Counted from the stretch's first letter, positions 24,985 through 38,265 are shown. The stretch is DNA of 64,000 bases from Plantago major (GCA_026545765.1 CM048840.1:45094959-45158958); one strand, 5' to 3'. Notes: generated by a model not told the origin, from the sequence alone. Made by a program: numbers and translations.

Positions 24985-25210
24985 TTCATACAACTTTTCT
25001 AGAGACCGACCTATATTATTAAACAATGATTGATGGTTTTAATTAAAATGTATGTCTATGTTGTTAATATTGATATTTTTATATAAAAAAAATGCATTTT
25101 GTTAGCAACATATACGTTTCGATTAATGGCATCAATGATTTTTTTGATAATATATATGATCGTCTTTAAATAAGTTATCTCGAGATGGTATCTCATAATA
25201 CTTACTTTTT
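24985..25210. repeat. Second adjacent copy of the GAGAGAC MITE family, inverted
   Basis: Read on the minus strand, its right end (ATCTCGAGATAACTTATTTA) parallels the left end of the copy at 24645. It therefore lies in opposite orientation about 110 bases downstream of that copy. Confidence 0.55.
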
Positions 25211-28200
25211 TAGAATGATTTCCGATGTTTATATGCTACTCTATTTTGAGACTAAATTTAAATGATATTTTATTGGTATGCTAATTTGTTATTTTGTATC
25301 TGCAAATGATGAATGCGAAAATCTTAATGGAGTATTTTGAACAATTTTACATTTTTACTTTATTATGAAATCCATGTGGCCAGACTTAACTTAAAATATC
25401 TTCCTATGGCAAGAAAACAATATCATATGCATGGTATATTAATCTGTATTAATTGTGTGTTTGAAAATACTTTTAAAAAATACTTTTGTGCTTTTGAAAT
25501 AGAAAGTTATTTGTTATGTTTTATATTACAACTTATGTTACAACTTGTCAAAGAAAAGCAAGTAATCATTAGAAGCATAGAAGCAACACAATAACTACTT
25601 TTAAGTGCTTTAAGCATGTAGTATCATTTTTTCAATTAAAACCAATCAACTAAAATTTATGTTTTACAACTTTAAACTGTTTTTTTTAAATAATATATTA
25701 AATGCTATTGACTTTTACTTGAAATAAACTTTAAGAAAAATCAAGCAAAAAATCACCGGTAAAAGTATTTGCAAACACACATTAACTTTTATTGGAGTAT
25801 TATTAGTGAAGTGGTATATTTTGAGACTAATGATCTGTTATCTTCATCTTAAAACTCACTAATTTCAATTCAGTCCTGATAAGTTCAGCTTTGATTTGCT
25901 TATACTACGAATAAGTTTGGTTCAGTCAAGTTCAAATTAGTTCGGTTCTTGTCTGAACAGAACATATCATAAATTTTGGTATTATATATTATGCTTTGTG
26001 TTTGTTCCATATCGAACTAATCTAAGAACAATCTCTCTCAAATATATAATGATATGTAAATGGACTACATAATTGAACAAACGATAAAACATAGTACTAC
26101 TAAATCCTCGCATCACAATTTAAAATTAAACACAAAAATTTAGAACTCAACTCATTACTATTCACAACATAGAGTTTTTGTCCGAACTCAACTTAAATTG
26201 AATTTTGAATGTAATTGAAAACACTCGTGTGACTCACCAAAAGGATTTGAATTGATGTTTTTAGTGGCATAACTGTCTCATTTCAAATACAACAATAAAA
26301 AATTCCAATAACACATCCCACAAAAACTATAATAAAAATACATATCTGTCAGATTACTAATTACACGCAGCTCATTGATTGGAATTTGAAACTTTTAGGC
26401 ATCAAATATGAATTTCCAAAGCTTTTGCACTTCTCAGAGATTACTCTTCCGCCTAAGATGCTTCCCGAGTTCCCAGTGCAGAAAACCAAGGCAACTTCAT
26501 GTATCGCTATGAAAGTCTAGTCACATGATATATTGCCATGTAAAGATTAAAAGTTAAAAAGTCTCAGGTTAATAATGTAGAGATGGACTTTTTTGAAGAA
26601 GCTACTAATACAGAGACCGCCTGAAAAATTGATAGACTTCTATGTATTTAGATAACCATGTTTATATTATATGATACAATTATCATGACATGTTGATTTA
26701 CAAATTGACTTAATTAGAACTGCACAAACAAACAACAACAATAAGAAACAACCATACTAAACTATTTAGATACAAACGGTCGAGCTCACTGCACACCTAC
26801 ATCATTTCGGTGCACGATCAACGAATCCTTTTTCACATGCTTAATTCAAATCCAAACAAAATAGGATGAACGCAAGTGTTAATTGTATGTAGTTAATTTG
26901 TAAATTAAGTTCAAACTACGCAAACTAAGCAACAATCCTAAACATGCATGCTTGAATCATCTTCAAACCCAAATAATCAAGCTTCATTACACACAACACC
27001 AAAACCATACTCCCAACTGAATGAAGACATTGATTAGCAGTATATAGAAATCTATATGGCAAAACTGCCGTAAGATTCGATAACTCAAAAGTTGATTCAC
27101 ACTTTCCCAATACCACGATGAAGTACAATTATATTTTCCAAATGAATTACTCATTAGTAATCAGTAGGTGAGGAATATAAGACTCTCAAATAAATATTTA
27201 AATTCGAAAATTTATGCAAGTATTTTTTGTGATTTCATGAAAAAGGAAAAATAGAGAAGCTGGATCATTCATTTTAGCAATTTTCAAATTGGATCTGTTA
27301 AACTGAAATCAGTACCTTATTGAGAAAAACCCTCTGAATGCCCAACTCATAATCGCTTTCGACATCCGATCCTAGTTTCCGATACAACCATGGTTTACAA
27401 ACTCTAAGATCATTTCAGAACATTGTTCGCTGTGCAAAGGCTACAAAAGAGAAACGACAGATAAAATTAAATAATTTAATCACATAATATCATACCATAC
27501 TAATGAATAATGATGAATTGATGAATCTGCAAAACATAATAGATAGGATGAAAATGAAATTTGAAAGAAAACATCGACGTGTACCTTCCTTTCCACTTCC
27601 TTTAGCATCTTGAGTATTTCGAAATCAGATCCATTATTATGATATCTGAAGAACAATATGTGTGCATTACAAAAAAATGTTGAATCTTCAAATTTGGATT
27701 ACAAAAGCATATCATTCAATCACAGTGAAAAAAATGTACAGTAATTATTCTATTTTGATTTTTCACAATTTTATGAAAAGGGCTAGTTTCATATATACTA
27801 ATATAAAAAATCACCTAATTCGGCCGAAACTTGGACTGTATGCCTCTTGCAGAAATATGGTTTTAGCAATCCAGAACATCATCGTGGAGGCAAAGGCAGT
27901 TTCCGTGGTATAAGACTGATCAACAGTGGTCGACACATGATTAAATGGATTTACGGGAATAGTGCTTTGAAGGGGGAAAGTTATAATCAGTATATATAAT
28001 GAAAAATATAGGCTATGAACTCATGAAAAGAGAAGCAAAACACATGAATTTGGATAATTAGTATTAGCTAGTACCTCAAATATGATAGCTAGCGTGGGAA
28101 ACAGATTAAGGTTAAACAAAATCCCCTGGTTCAGAATTCGAGATTGCAAGCTTATGATCTGCCGAGATGAAAAGTAACAGAAACTCAACGGTTGATTCTT

Positions 28201-28642
28201 TCTCTCAATGAAATGGAAGTAGTGGATGTTGACCACCGTCAATTAAGTGATGGAATCCATCGAGATGAGCGATAAAGATTCGAAATTGATGACTACAAAT
28301 TTGGATTAGATTAGATTGGTTTGAGGCCGATTCCGTCGTAGATAGTGGGTTGATCGGTGCACGGAAGAAATTCATTGATAGATTAATGAATCGAATCAAA
28401 TCAAATCTTTCCATTTTATTAACTCCAAATGTAACTCATTTTCTTTGATAGATTTATGTTAAACAATTAATGAATGGGTTGTCAAAATCTGGAAATGGAG
28501 CAGAAGGAATCTGAAAGGATTTCTTACCATCTTTGTAATTTTCTTTGATTTATTTGGTGAAGTAAATACAAAAAATTGAAAGAAATTCTCTCATTCAATT
28601 TTGGCTTGAGTCCTATATAAAATGGATGGAATAAAAACTAGT

Positions 28643-28644
<2 letters not shown>
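25211..28644. other. AT-rich intergenic DNA upstream of the bZIP gene
   Basis: I searched both strands and found no recognisable protein, RNA gene or element with defined ends. Open frames are under 90 codons and unlike known families. Confidence 0.4.

Positions 28645-28686
<42 letters not shown>
28645..28686. repeat. (TA)21 microsatellite in the bZIP promoter
   Basis: Forty-two bases of uninterrupted TA lie about 108 bases before the bZIP start codon, followed by GATA repeats. The position makes it part of the core promoter or 5' UTR, and any TATA box would lie in or near it. Confidence 0.9.
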
Positions 28687-28688
<2 letters not shown>

Positions 28689-28793
28689 TAGATAAGCAAC
28701 AGGTCTTAAAACCAGAAACAAACCCTTCCCCTCTTTCAACCCATTAGACACGACGCCGTTTACACCGGAATTTCCCCATCTCGCCGCCAGATA

Positions 28794-31700
28794 ATGGCCG
28801 ATCCGACGGTGATCTCAGTCGATCCGCCTGCTGATTTCGGTTATGGCCTCGATATTCCACCTCTCGATGACACCTTCTTCTCGCACCAGCTCAACGCTTC
28901 CGATGGAGAAACCCTCTCGATCGGCGATATCGATTTCGACACGCAATTCTTCCAAGACCTCGACCTTGACCTATTGATTAACCCTATCGAAAACCAACAA
29001 TTCCAATTCGCCGCTGATTCCAATCAATTCAATTATCAAAATTCTCAGGACAACAGCTCCAATGGCTCTGGGGAATTGAGTAATTCGTTGCTTGGAAAGG
29101 ATTCTAATCAGTTTCCTGGTTATTCCGATGTTAGGTCACCTGAATCTAACGGATCGAATGAAAAAAGTGATGCGATTGCAAACGGAAGGAGCTGGCCTTC
29201 GCCGGAATCACAGGCATCAGGGAATTGCAGGTCGGATATATCAACAGAGGTGTCTAATAATCCGGTGAGTTCTTCGCCCAATTCAGATAACCTTTATTCT
29301 AAAGATGGAGTTGTTGATGAGAAGATTAAGTTAGATCACGATTCGGCTAAAAAACCGAAACCTAGGGCTTCTTTACTCAAAAGGAAAAAGCATGGAGAAG
29401 AGATGGTGATGGATAGTAGCAATGATGGTAATTCAAAGGATAGAGATAATGATGGAGATGAAAAGAAAAAGGCAAGGTTAATTAGGAACAGGGAGAGTGC
29501 CCAGCTTTCGAGACAGAGGAAGAAGCATTACGTTGAAGAGTTGGAGGATAAGGTGAAATCTATGAATGCTACTATTCAAGATTTGAATATGAAAGTTTCA
29601 TACTTTATGGCAGAAAATGCAACTCTACGGCAGCAAATGGGTGGTGTTGGTGGAGTCCAGCCCCCCAGCATGGTACCACCAGCCCCGGGAATGTACCCTC
29701 AGCCAGCCATGATGTATCCTTGGATGCCTTATGCCCCACCTTATATGGTGAAGCCGCAAGGTTCCCAGGTGCCATTGGTCCCTATCCCGAGATGGAAACC
29801 TCAACAACCTTCTCAGGCACCAAGGGTAGTTAAGAAGGTGGATAATAAGAAGAATGAGGGACAGAAGGTTAAGAAAGTTGCAGGTGTTAGTTTCCTGGGT
29901 TTAGTGTTTTTCATACTTTTGTTTGGAGGCTTGGTACCGTTGGTTAACGTGAGGTATGGAGGAGTTAAGGAGGCATTCAGCGGCAGAGAAAGTTATGTTG
30001 GAGGTGGTTATCACCAGAACTATCATGGTAAGGTGTTGATGAAGAATGGGACTGATGGTATTGGAGAGGGCAGGTATAATGGAAGTGAACCTCTTGCTGC
30101 ATCATTATATGTTCCCCGGAATGATAAACTTGTTAAGATAGATGGCAACTTGATTATTCACTCGGTTTTAGCAAGTGAGAAAGCTATGGCATCTCACCTA
30201 GAGGAAGCTGACAAGACTAGTCTTGCTGTCCTCAAAGATTTAGCACCTGCTGTTCCTGTCACTGGTGTGGCAAGAGCTGGTGCCAGGCACCCTCCGCTAA
30301 GGGCACTTGGTTCTGGTTCAGCAGACAAGGATGGTGTGAAGTCATCTGATGGGAAGATGCATGAATGGTTCCGTGAAAGCCTTGCAGGTAATCAGATGTC
30401 CTTACCCATCTATTTATTTTTTGAGATTCTTGCATTGTTTATATTATTTGCCACTGTTTTCGATCAACCCATTCTGCTAATTGGTGGCTTAATTATATCA
30501 TAGCTAATTTACAACAAAAATATCAGACTGAGTTATGAGCAAAATTATGATGACATGGTAGGTAGCGAGTGTATTGGTATAAAGTAATGCATGGTTGTTA
30601 TGTGGACCTGCATTATCTGCAATTCTTGGACATAGATTTCTTAACTTTTTGAAGTTGCTACTCAGGGTGACACTTTACTCATATTCTAGATATTTGAGGA
30701 CCTTTGTAGTACATATTTGGAAAGATGAAATTTGTCAACCCAAATGTGTTAGTATTTATTTATGATATCAGAAGAAGTAATGTGATTGTCTACTTAGTTA
30801 TTGGTGATAGAAGACACAATGCACATCTGCTGGATGGAGAAGTACTGTTTTTGGCCTCTTAGTAATTATGTTGAAAATGAGTACTTGTCACAAAAATCTG
30901 ACGGGCTGTTTGGCATGGAGTTTAATTGGGTGGACATATATATAACTGGGTTTTAATTGAGTTGAAAACATGTGTTTGGGATAGAGTTATGGATTCATAG
31001 GGTTTGTAAGAATGAATTGACATGTGTTAGAAAGAATTGATGGATTTTGATAGTTTTAAGGTTATTTGTAATTTTTTTTAATTGGTTTAAGATTGTTAGT
31101 ATAAATAACAAATAAAGATAGAGAAAGAGTAGGGTAGAAAGAGAAAGATAATTGTTTGGTTGAGTTGAGAGAGAGTTATAATTGTTAATGTGGCAAATGC
31201 ATGTCAAATGCTACGCGCCCACCCCTAGACTATAATGCTATGCCAAATACTTGAATGGACTTTAGCAGAGTTTGGATGGACTTTAGTCCTATGCTAAGCA
31301 GCCCATGAGATTTTAACTCATGATTGAGTTACTAAAAATACCTCTGGTTTTGTTAATGAAACTCTTATCTGGCTAATCATAAGTTAGTCTCTTTGGGGAC
31401 CATTCTAATAGAGGGACTAAAAGGGGCTAACAAACATTATATGTATAAAAAAAATATTAGAGGTTTTTAGTAAGAACATCGGTGTTATTTATACACAACA
31501 CAATGTACATAAAATGTTAACTCATAAAACATTATTAATATTGTTTAAAACATTATACTTATACTTAAGAACATCAGTCAGTCCCTCATATCCTCCACCA
31601 AGGCATGTCTCATTCAAGGCTTTGTGTAATGCTAATGGTTATTTGAGGTGGAAAATGAAAAGAGTTTTGTGTTATTGCCTGTATGTTCATGTTTCAGTAA

Positions 31701-32179
31701 GCATAACTGCCTTCCTCAACTCTTTTTATCCAGGGCCAATGTTGGCTTCCGGCATGTGTACTGAAGTTTTCCAGTTTGATGTGTCATCCGCCATAGTTCC
31801 TGCAAGTACTAAAAGAAATATTTCTGAAGAGCGGAATCAGAATTCTACACAACTCACCCAGGGGAGGAATAGAAGAATCCTCTATGACCATCTTGTTCCC
31901 CTTCCTGATTCTTCTCTCAATATTTCTAGAGAACCTGCTGGGAAAACTCCGCACAGGGAGAACTTGAATGGAAATAAAAACACATCTTCGATGGTAGTTT
32001 CTGTTCTCGTTGAACCGAGAGAGGCAGGTGATGGTGATATGGATATGGATGGTGTTATGGGAAAGAAATCCCTTTCACGTATATTTGTTGTGGTATTAGT
32101 TGACAGTGTTAAGTATGTAACTTACTCATGCATGCTTCCCTTCAAGAGCTCTTCTACTCCCCATCTAGTGACTACCTGA
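28794..32179 (+). CDS. bZIP17: Membrane-tethered bZIP transcription factor (bZIP17/28/49 type)
   Basis: I model two exons, 28794-30387 and 31734-32179, joined GT-AG inside a glycine codon, giving 679 residues. The N-terminus is an acidic activation region. The basic region starts near residue 223 (KKKARLIRNRESAQLSRQRK) with a leucine zipper after it. A Pro-rich linker leads to one membrane span at about 362-387 (VSFLGLVFFILLFGGLVPLV). The lumenal tail carries an RRIL site at about 578-581, the canonical site-1 protease motif. In this family the protein sits in the ER membrane, moves to the Golgi under ER or salt stress, is cut by S1P and S2P, and the released N-terminal part enters the nucleus. 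Orthology to bZIP17 versus bZIP49 is not resolved because Arabidopsis has both from one ancestor. Confidence 0.92.
30903..31304. mobile_element. MITE in the bZIP intron
   Basis: The ends GGGCTGTTTGGCATGG and CTATGCTAAGCAGCCC are imperfect inverted repeats 402 bases apart, within the 1,346-base intron. The GGGCTGTTTGG type of terminus is seen in plant hAT- or Harbinger-derived MITEs. I could not fix a target duplication, so the superfamily is open. Confidence 0.5.
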
Positions 32180-32722
32180 GAAGTCTGAGTGAGAGCGATA
32201 GAAGTTTGTCGAACCAGTTTTGTGAATACTCGAGGTTAGCATAGTTTATAGTAGTAGGGTTTGTAATTCACAACTTGTATACTCTTTTTCTTTATTTTGG
32301 GAATAACTTGTATACTTACATGGACATGGAGTTCTACATACATCAGATGCTGATGTTAACTGATGTATTATTGTGTTCTTTTCTCTCTCTCAACTCCTTA
32401 TTTCATTACAGTTTTCACTTCATTTCTGCCTTGTTCAAATTCTTTAAATTCTTGGTTAAGGTTTTATTAGCAGTTGGATGTATCAAACTATCAATCATGC
32501 GATGGATGTGAACAATGTACATCGAGAAGATGAACACAACACTTTGGAAGGCAAGAATTTCGGTAAATTTCTATTCAGAACATAAGAATCATTCTCGCAA
32601 CTTTACAAATCAATTTCAGATTCTAAGTCGTCTGAAATCTGAATCACTGGATGGATCTTCGTCTGTGGTGTAGATATCCTGATTCTCACTTGTGAACATA
32701 GCAAAAAGTGCCGGGACTGTTT
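32180..32722. other. Convergent 3' regions of bZIP and PPD6-like genes
   Basis: The 543 bases between the two stop codons contain both 3' UTRs. No other feature is seen. Confidence 0.5.
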
Positions 32723-35572
32723 CTAAACTTCAAAAGAATCAAGTATTGCCTGTAAGGTCTTCTGAGATGTCTGCCATTGTTTATCATTAGCACTGGCAAC
32801 AAAGAGAACAACGGTGCTTCCTTTTGCGGTTGCCTTTGCTAAATTGTGAGTTCCAGTTAGCGCATATGGAGTCTCCAGAACATATTTATAATACTGCAAC
32901 AATAAAATACTTATGGTTACTCCGCATTACATGGTACCAAGTTTCAGTAGGTACCATGGCTGAGTATATAATAAAATACACAGCTCAAGAAGGAAAAAGC
33001 CATACCGTTTGATCTCCTCGTTTCTCAATAGAAGTTTCTAGGAGTTCATCAGGGTCCAGTGTATTTCCGGTGACAAAGGGACCAAGAGAAGCAATGAGTT
33101 TCTCTGGGCTCCCAATATCTTCTATTGTCGCATTGGGTTTATTCGTAAGGCGTATCAATGGAGAAGCTACCACCTGAATTTTCCCCTGTTTTTCATCTTC
33201 AAATTTGACCTCTACCCAGGGCTCAGCGCACTTAGGTTGGCAGTAATTCCCCGATAATATGTTGGCTACTCGCATCTGTTTCCATGTTGGTGGAATGATG
33301 AACTTATACGGCTGTACATTTCCTGCAAGGAACTAGATTCAGAGCTTTATAAGCCACAGAGAAATAATGTAATCAAAAGCAAAAACCAGATGGATCGTTC
33401 AGATCTCTAAAATTGACTTGATGTAAATACAAATGCTTACAATCATGTCTAGTTCTGAAACGGGAAATACAAAAGCTCTTGGATTGAAAAAGAAAAAGCT
33501 AGTTCCACTTAACACTAGAAGACCGATAATATGCATTTTGCGAAGTACCTAATTCCAGAATTTCCAGTACTAACAGAATCATAAGGGGTATAAATATTAA
33601 GTTGCATCTAACGGAATTCGGGGTTTCATGCTGAAGATAAACCTTTAATTCTGAATGAGAGAGCATTAAAGCAATTTTAAGAAGTGGGGGTGCATTTTTT
33701 TCTCTATTATGACAAGCGGAATTAAGAAAATTCAATTCAAGTGAGAAGCCACACAAGCGGGTAGTCTTGCTCTCCTTACAGGACGATCAGATAGTTATGA
33801 TTCTGAATACAGTTATCTGTCCAACTAAGTCATCAATGAGAAGCCTTTTCTCAAACTTAAAGAGTTTTATAGCAGAAGCAAACAGGTTAGTAGGTTACCA
33901 TCCATGTGCTAACTTAACATTCCCCGACATAATTTAAAGACCCAGACAAAATTGGATACAGCACAATACTATGTGATTTGACCCTTTTCTGGCATATTGG
34001 CAAGTCATAGACAGGTAACTTAAAATAAATAAGTCAATTTTATCAATCTTTCCATCCGGCATACGGTATGTTAATGTCCTCCAAAGAAAACCAAATTCAT
34101 CTTCCGGCATACAAACCATGCATTATTGCATTAGACCTTTCACATACTAACATAAACAAGTATACCTAAGTAGGTTATAGAGATTTTGCGGTAGCATTTT
34201 GGGGCATCTTGTGACGTTTTCATTACTCTACTTGCAAATAGGATGCATGGGTTCTAGAAGCCTTCTACACTTGGGCTAGGAAGCGGCTCTAGAAGATATC
34301 TCAGCTCAATTTTTATTTTTTTTACAGTTTTTTCATTTTAGACTTGAGATTAATTCTATCTGAACCAGGAATATCGCTTATATAACACCATCAGCCATAA
34401 TACCAGTTCATAAGATAAATAACAACCTTTACTACTACTCCCAATAAACTGCAATTGGGATAATTAACTACCATATTTTCACTTGTTATCACTTATCATC
34501 AACAACATTGCTCAATCATCCGCCAAAGTTACAAATAGAAACCATGCATCAGCCCTTCCACATACTAACATAAAGGAGTATAACTTAGTAGGTTATGGAG
34601 ATTTTGCGGTAGCATTTTGAGGCATCTTGTGATGCTTTCCTTAGCCTACTTGCAAATAGAGATTATGGCTAGAATCCCACATAGAAAGCGGCTCTAGAAG
34701 ATATCTGAGCTCAACTTTTTTTTTCTAGTTTTCCATTTTAGACTTGAGATGAATTCTACCAAACCATAAATATAGCTTGCTTACATAATACCAGCAGTTG
34801 ATAAGATAAATCACAACCTTTACTACTAGTCTACTCCCAGTAAACTGCAATTGAGATAGTTAACTAGCATATTATTTTCACTTATAATCAACAACATTGT
34901 TCAACCTTTTTACAATCTAGTAGGGATGAAATTAATAAATACATGTATAATTTGGTGGCATACCAAGAAATAAAGTGAAATCATCAGAAAACCCACATCT
35001 TCTCAAAATTAATAGTTCCGTTAACTTTGACTAAGCGAGTACTAAAATTGGTAAAAAACGAAACAAAGGGTACCAAAAGTGGACGGTAACAACTAAAGGT
35101 ACCAAAATCGGATCTGTGCACGAAAAATGGATTTTTCCGAGTCAAAATTAGCGAATTAGCAGATTCATTCAGTTCAGTTATGCTTAATTGTTTTTCAAAC
35201 TCATCTCAAGGTACAGATTTTTCCCCATGAAGCAGGCATTACATTAGTAAAAAGTGAGTTGAGCAAGTGAAGTAGCAGCAGTTTACCAGCACGAAGAGCA
35301 GGGGTGTCCTTGGGAGTGGCGGTGAAGAGAACGAAAGAAGGGTCGATAGAAGACTTGGGAAGGTAGGATCCCACCGCGATTTCTTTAGCTTCGGAAGGAG
35401 AAACCAGAAATGGCAGTGGCAGTAGACTTACTGATCCACTAACGAATAGCTCCCTTCTCGATAAACTGGGATTCCAATCTCGATTCTTATTGTTGGCTCT
35501 CTCAGGAATACAGACTCGGGTTTTTGATGACGGAATTACTGGGATCGTGGAGACTAGACAATTTGCTGCCAT
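32723..35572 (-). CDS. PPD6: Thylakoid-lumen PsbP-domain protein, PPD6-like
   Basis: I model three exons with consistent phases: 35287-35572, 33006-33322 and 32723-32893, giving 257 residues, close to the length I recall for Arabidopsis PPD6. The N-terminus is a chloroplast transit peptide. It is followed by a twin-arginine signal (SRRELF, Arg39-Arg40), a hydrophobic stretch and a likely processing site near SEA, which points to the Tat route into the thylakoid lumen. The mature part is a PsbP/Mog1-like fold (YKFIIPPTWKQMRVAN; CAEPWVEVKFEDEKQG; KATAKGSTVVLFVAS). PPD proteins are extrinsic lumenal relatives of the photosystem II subunit PsbP. PPD6 is reported to have a redox-active disulphide; Cys residues appear at NYCQPKCAEP. 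The first intron is long (about 1.96 kb) and contains an internal duplication. Confidence 0.9.
34127..34930. repeat. Imperfect tandem duplication of about 420 bp in PPD6 intron 1
   Basis: CACATACTAACATAAA occurs at 34141 and 34559. After each follow GAGATTTTGCGGTAGCATTTT, GGCTCTAGAAGATATCT and ACAACCTTTACTACTA in the same order. The copies differ at many positions, so this is an old duplication. Confidence 0.8.
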
Positions 35573-36060
35573 TTTTGTTTGTGGTTGGTTGGTTGCCTTC
35601 TTCTCTTATCTGCTTTCCTTTCTTTTGGATTTTATAGTATGGCTACTACTGTCAAACGGACCCATCAATCCAAACTAATTTGTGGACCTTAGCTCATGCC
35701 AATACTATTCATGTTCCATGGGCATGCAAGTTTTCTGAGCCTAATGCCGGTTGAACCGCTACCCGGTGAGAAGTAGACAGTCGACCAAAATCAACAAATC
35801 AATGAACGGTTTTAAACCGATAAATACGTGATTCTCAAGATATACAAAAATAAAATTAATATAAAAGTACTCCATATTTGACTTTAACACAATAAAGTCA
35901 AGTTACATGATTTGACTTTATTGGTTATCAGGCTCTTGTTGCTAACAAAAAAAAACTTCCACGCAGATGAACAATAATTCACATAAGGAAAACACAAGTT
36001 CTTTGCCTATGTCCATGTCCAAACAATGGACCACATATTTTTGAGAAAACAAAAGCTTTA
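35573..36060. other. Upstream region of the PPD6-like gene
   Basis: This is the 5' UTR and promoter region, read on the minus strand. No clear core element can be singled out. Confidence 0.35.
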
Positions 36061-36069
36061 CCTCATCAT

Positions 36070-36760
36070 CTCATGCACTTATCACTTCATCCATCTCGTT
36101 TTGTTGTTTTTTCTCCATACCAGAGTAGTTTCCCGGTGAAGCAAATCTCTACGTATCATGAAAGCAACGATGTTGTTCAGTTACATTATTAATCATGTCC
36201 ACAATAGCCTCCAAACGAGTCTCAACTTTGATTTGTCTAATCCTTTTATTCAAAGCACATTCCATAACCTTTTATAAAGCATGTATCTTTGATCCATACA
36301 CAGTGAGGCAATTGAGCGACTCCCAAAAGCCCCATAGAAATCCTACATCCTCGTTTAATAATTGAGAGACTCCTAAAAGCACATTCCACGTGGTATATTG
36401 GTTTTTATTTCATAAAAAACACACTATACAAATGTAGACTTATACGTTTAATAATGAAAGTTAATCGATCCACCGTCTCTTGAAACCCCCGAAGATATCT
36501 TGGGTTCCATATGTTCTAAGTTTTTGTTGCATATACCATGGAAAATTTCTGCATAGGTGTAACATACCTGAAGTTCATTGATTAATTTACCTTTATATAA
36601 TCCGCATTAGCAATGCGAGGAAGTTCATGTTGCTCCTCTACCAGTTATAAGTTCACATATTCACCTTCCAACATGGCAATGTCAATGTAGGGCATAGATT
36701 CCTCTTCGCAGACAAAATCTTCAATTGAATTTCACCTTATCTGAAGCCAATCTCTCTTGA
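36070..36760 (-). pseudogene. Unrecognised coding-like remnant
   Basis: Several minus-strand stretches have protein-like composition, for example EDFVCEEESMPYIDIAMLEG near 36.7 kb and NKRIRQIKVETRLEAIVDMI near 36.2 kb, broken by stops and changes of frame. I do not recognise the family. It could be the decayed end of a host gene or of a DNA-transposon gene. Confidence 0.3.
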
Positions 36761-37840
36761 ATAGCCAATCAAACGAAGTGCTTAAGTTTATTAGAATCAC
36801 TTCATTTACCGATTAAACTTGTAGCCGCTGATAAATGTGGAGATGAATTGCTATTCAAGATGAGCATAATGAATACAATATGCTCATCGTGCAACAAGGT
36901 ATCAGAATAGCAGTATCGATAAAGAAGGAATGAGTTGGCCACATTAAGATCCTGAGAAGAAGCAAGTTCATTGCAGAGCATAAGACTCTGTTCACTTCAT
37001 TTGAACATAACTTATTTGTAATATAAAAAACAAAACAACTAAACAAATCTGAGCTGAACTTAAATTAATAAGTTTTTAAACGAAGAGAACATAGCCTAAG
37101 TCCAAGCAACATGAGTACTACTCTGCATTGCACAAAATGAAATGACCACCGGAAGAGTATTCCATGAGCCTGCTACAAAATCTGAAGATTACTTCAACGG
37201 CTGATTCAATAAGAGTTTCATATTCACATTTCTAATACATGTCAACCTACGGGCACACTAGAAGCGTATATTAGCAGTTGTACAAATTAGTTTGTGTATA
37301 TGTATTCTCGACACAATTATTATGCTATACGTACATGTGTATTCAAAACATGTACATTTTGTTAGTAAAAAGTTATAAACATGTTACTTATGTCCAATAT
37401 ATATTTCTCTCCCTCATCTCTTGTTATCTTGTCCATAATATAGGTGTAAAATTCAGATTGAATCCTAAATATTTGTAATTCTTTAACATCTCAAAAATGG
37501 ACAATTCTTAAATGTGTTGGGAGTTGAACATAAAACATGGTAAATTGCTAACAAAGGCAAATGATTAAATAAAGTGTGTCCTATTTGGTTTGGACTCTTG
37601 TCCTTTCTTGAGAAATGAGAATGTTTTATTCCTAATTCCCAAATTTATTAGGGATCCCTATGCTTAATGGCGCTGTTGCAGGCTATAATGAACAGCCATT
37701 TCAAACACCTTCAGATTCCTTACTAGATATCGTCAAAGCACAAAAGACACAGTTACAGAATTGGCATTGAATTTATCGAAACGAAACAAAAACCGAGTGA
37801 GCATACGAGATTTTTGAGGTACGGCAGTAGAGGGCTTGAT
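36761..37840. other. Intergenic DNA before SEC15
   Basis: AT-rich DNA with no supported gene. The right end is promoter region for SEC15. Confidence 0.4.
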
Positions 37841-38265
37841 CAGAAAGGGTTAAAGATTTCTGTTTCAGGTAATCGGATATTCTTCCATTTCCCTAGCTTT
37901 TTGTAGTCCTTATTTGTATGTTTCTTCGTTATTGTTGCTGATTGACGAATATACTGAATCAATTCGCTTTGTTTGGTTCTTGATCTGATAGGATTTGGCA
38001 CGAATAGATCTGAAAATGGTGTTTCTTTAACTTTTACTGTGATGGGTTGTGTCTTACATGTATGTTTAGTCATCAGTTGTTACTGAGGAAATGAATATTG
38101 GAGGTGGATTTTGATATGCATAAATGCTAATTGCAGGGCGAACATTTATTTAACTTTACCCTTCTTGGTGTGGTTCCTGGGTCTTTAATCATCTATTCAT
38201 AGTCGAAATTTGTAAAGATTATGGCTTTTGACATATGCAGGCCACTTGTTTGAGAAATTGCAAAT
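37841..38265 (+). promoter_or_regulatory. Probable 5' UTR with leader intron of SEC15
   Basis: A GTAATCGG donor-like site near 37868 and an ACATATGCAG acceptor-like site near 38240 bracket an intron-like interval ahead of the start codon. No open frame runs through it. This is an inference from splice-like signals only. Confidence 0.4.

Noticed and set aside
26400-28420. A host gene between the MITE cluster and the bZIP gene
   Set aside because: Short open frames on both strands have no family features and no consistent splice pattern that I can see.
30388-30503. Open frame continuing past the first bZIP exon
   Set aside because: A good GT donor at 30388 and the family's lumenal tail after 31734 show that this is intron.
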